Source of the DNA: Xanthobacteraceae bacterium
GTDB lineage: Bacteria; Pseudomonadota; Alphaproteobacteria; Rhizobiales; Xanthobacteraceae
NCBI GenBank assembly: GCA_030043175.1
Contig: JASHYD010000654.1
Span: 1-6,404 of the forward strand
DNA: 6,404 bases
Direction: 5' to 3'
Part shown: positions 5,470 through 6,404 of the stretch, one piece after another
Numbering within the stretch: the first letter of the stretch is position 1
Layout of the letters: each line of letters starts with the position of its first letter
Made by a program: the position numbers and the translations under genes
Notes under the pieces: model-generated
Database searches by the model: none
Told to the model about the DNA's origin: nothing
Seen by the model: only the letters and a program-made list of their open reading frames with translations

Positions 5470-6012
5470 CGTGTCCCCTTTTCAAAATGCATCAACCAGG
5501 CGCGTCTTACGCCGTCGCCATGGTACACGCTTCCGATCCAGATTCTGTACGATCCCTCAGGAGCTGTAGCGTCCCTTCTGGAGCAATCCAAGGGCGAACG
5601 GTTTGACGTATCAGAAGACGACATCGACTTTTCCATCAGCAAAGGCTTGTCTGCTACACATGAGACCTACCGACGCGCCATGCGCGGGGAATTGATCTAC
5701 GCCCAAACACGCTTCTGGACGAGTTGCGCCAGCACGTCATGCAGGCTGACGACTGGCTGTTTGGGAGAACGCCAAGAACCGCCGTTTTCGCCAAATTTGA
5801 ACGACGTGGCGACCGGGAAACCTTAGCGGCGTTGGCCGCTTCCTATCCACGTCAAACGTTGAGGCCATCCTCCGTTCCCTGCACGGCCTTGCGCGGCTCT
5901 ACAGGGGTCAAATAGCGGGGTGCACGAGCAATTCCGGCCGTCGCGGCCGCTGTCCGCGGACCTCGAAGCGCTCGACATGGTATTGGGCGCTGTTATGCCG
6001 CCATCGTCCTGA
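5470..6012 (+). pseudogene. Nucleotidyltransferase-like protein, C-terminal part, three frameshifts
   Basis: One protein can be read by switching frames three times. Part 1 is RVPFSKCINQARLTPSPWYT, LPIQILYDPSGAVASLLEQS, and on to RRAMRGELIYAQT. Part 2 starts at about 5712: LLDELRQHVMQADDWLFGR, then FERRGDRETLAALAASYPRQT. Part 3 starts at about 5852: NVEAILRSLHGLARLYRGQIAG. Part 4 starts at about 5920: VHEQFRPSRPLSADLEALDM, then VLGAVMPPSS and TGA. Each switch is what a single lost base would give. The ILYDPSG strand followed by helices with R.ELIYA..LLDELR and a late L..L..LYR segment matches the back half of nucleotidyltransferase-domain proteins related to aminoglycoside-modifying enzymes. 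The catalytic GS...SD.D front part is not found between the ABC gene and here, so either it is lost or the family guess is wrong. The frame is open back to 5362 without recognisable content. It follows the ABC gene on the same strand. Confidence 0.55.
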
Positions 6013-6372
6013 GACATCAGATCTTGCGCGCGTCAGCGGGCAGACGATCCGATTACGCGTTCGCGACAAGCTTCCGGGGAGGCAAAGCTCGGCCTCCTAG
6101 ACGCGACCTGCAGCGACATGGATTTGCAACGCACTGGTGTTGCCCCCCAATTATCGCGACTGCTACGTAGGTGCGCATTCGGACATTCAGTAGGCCAATG
6201 CGGGGGCATCACCGGCCCTCCAGCATCCGGGCAATGCGCTCCGCAGCGCGCCTGGCCCACATCGCCCTCGGCCACCAGAGCGTCGTCCCGGTCGCCCTTC
6301 TTACCCTGGTCGCCCAACGCCTAAGAAAGCCGCCTTTAGGCGGGTGTGATTCCCAAATGATGTGGAGGATTA
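6013..6372. other. About 360 bp without a recognised gene
   Basis: Frames of 68 (plus) and 94 (minus) codons overlap here, but neither has a ribosome binding site or a sequence I know. The part from about 6200 to 6320 is GC-rich and may be a decayed coding segment. The terminator-like hairpin at 6330-6343 is the only structured element I see. Confidence 0.35.
6330..6343 (-). terminator. Small terminator-like hairpin at a minus-strand gene end
   Basis: CCGCC-TAAA-GGCGG on the minus strand is a perfect 5-bp GC stem with a 4-base loop, followed by CTTTCTTAGG. It lies about 29 bases after double stop codons (TGA at 6375-6373, then TAA). Order and spacing fit a Rho-independent terminator of a gene entering from the right edge. 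The stem is short and the T-run broken, so the call is moderate. Confidence 0.45.
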
Positions 6373-6404
6373 TCAGGCGGCACAATCGGCCTCGATCTTC
6401 ACGC
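6373..6404 (-). CDS. Possible 3' end of a gene from the right edge
   Basis: The last minus-strand codons in the window read VKIEADCAA and then TGA TAA, followed by the hairpin at 6330-6343. Tandem stops before a terminator-like structure suggest a real gene end. Only nine residues are visible, so the product cannot be named. Confidence 0.28.
   Translation of the reverse strand, partial: VKIEADCAA

Noticed and set aside
1..6404. CRISPR array, tRNA, rRNA, phage or toxin-antitoxin system
   Set aside because: No regularly spaced repeats, no cloverleaf or rRNA-like sequence, and no small gene pair with start signals were found on reading both strands.

Overview
The window is a high-GC bacterial segment with the look of an accessory, decaying region of an alphaproteobacterial chromosome or large replicon. 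Bradyrhizobium-like Rhizobiales are the best guess. This rests on the GC-rich codon use of the open frames, a DUF6152-type secreted protein beside its usual companion family, and a TctC/ABC_sub_bind-like fragment. The taxon is inferred from gene families, not proven.

Left part (1-2660), minus strand. At the left edge is the N-terminus of an exported protein, running off the window, with a very good Shine-Dalgarno and a 25-bp tandem repeat just upstream of it. From about 185 to 1211 there is no convincing gene, only unrecognised open stretches. One, at 395-694, looks weakly like an IS3 transposase tail. Next comes the only complete protein-coding gene that I trust, a 304-residue exported or membrane-anchored protein (1212-2126). 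About 146 bp upstream of it lies a DUF6152 gene (2273-2660), whose signal peptide and mature domain are in different frames because of one extra base in a C5 tract. The two genes probably form a leftward unit of secreted proteins.

Middle (2661-4321). No intact gene is convincing. It holds two adjacent minus-strand remnants. One is the tail of a relative of the 304-residue protein with an internal deletion (3482-3691). The other is the C-terminus of a tripartite-tricarboxylate/ABC-type substrate-binding protein (3735-3869). Beside them are a perfect 15-bp hairpin (3984-4016), a second imperfect hairpin (3423-3455), an 11-bp palindrome (2945-2955) and an AT-rich island (about 4080-4240).

Right part (4322-6012), plus strand. 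An ABC exporter half-transporter lacks much of its membrane domain and carries two +1 frameshifts, although its ATPase motifs survive. It is followed by the C-terminal part of a nucleotidyltransferase-like protein broken by three -1 frameshifts. Near the right edge, a probable minus-strand gene end (stop codons at about 6370-6375) is followed by a terminator-like hairpin.

The theme is gene decay: at least six separate lesions, most of them single-base. I see no complete new biological system. The main open question is whether the single-base shifts are real decay or assembly indels.
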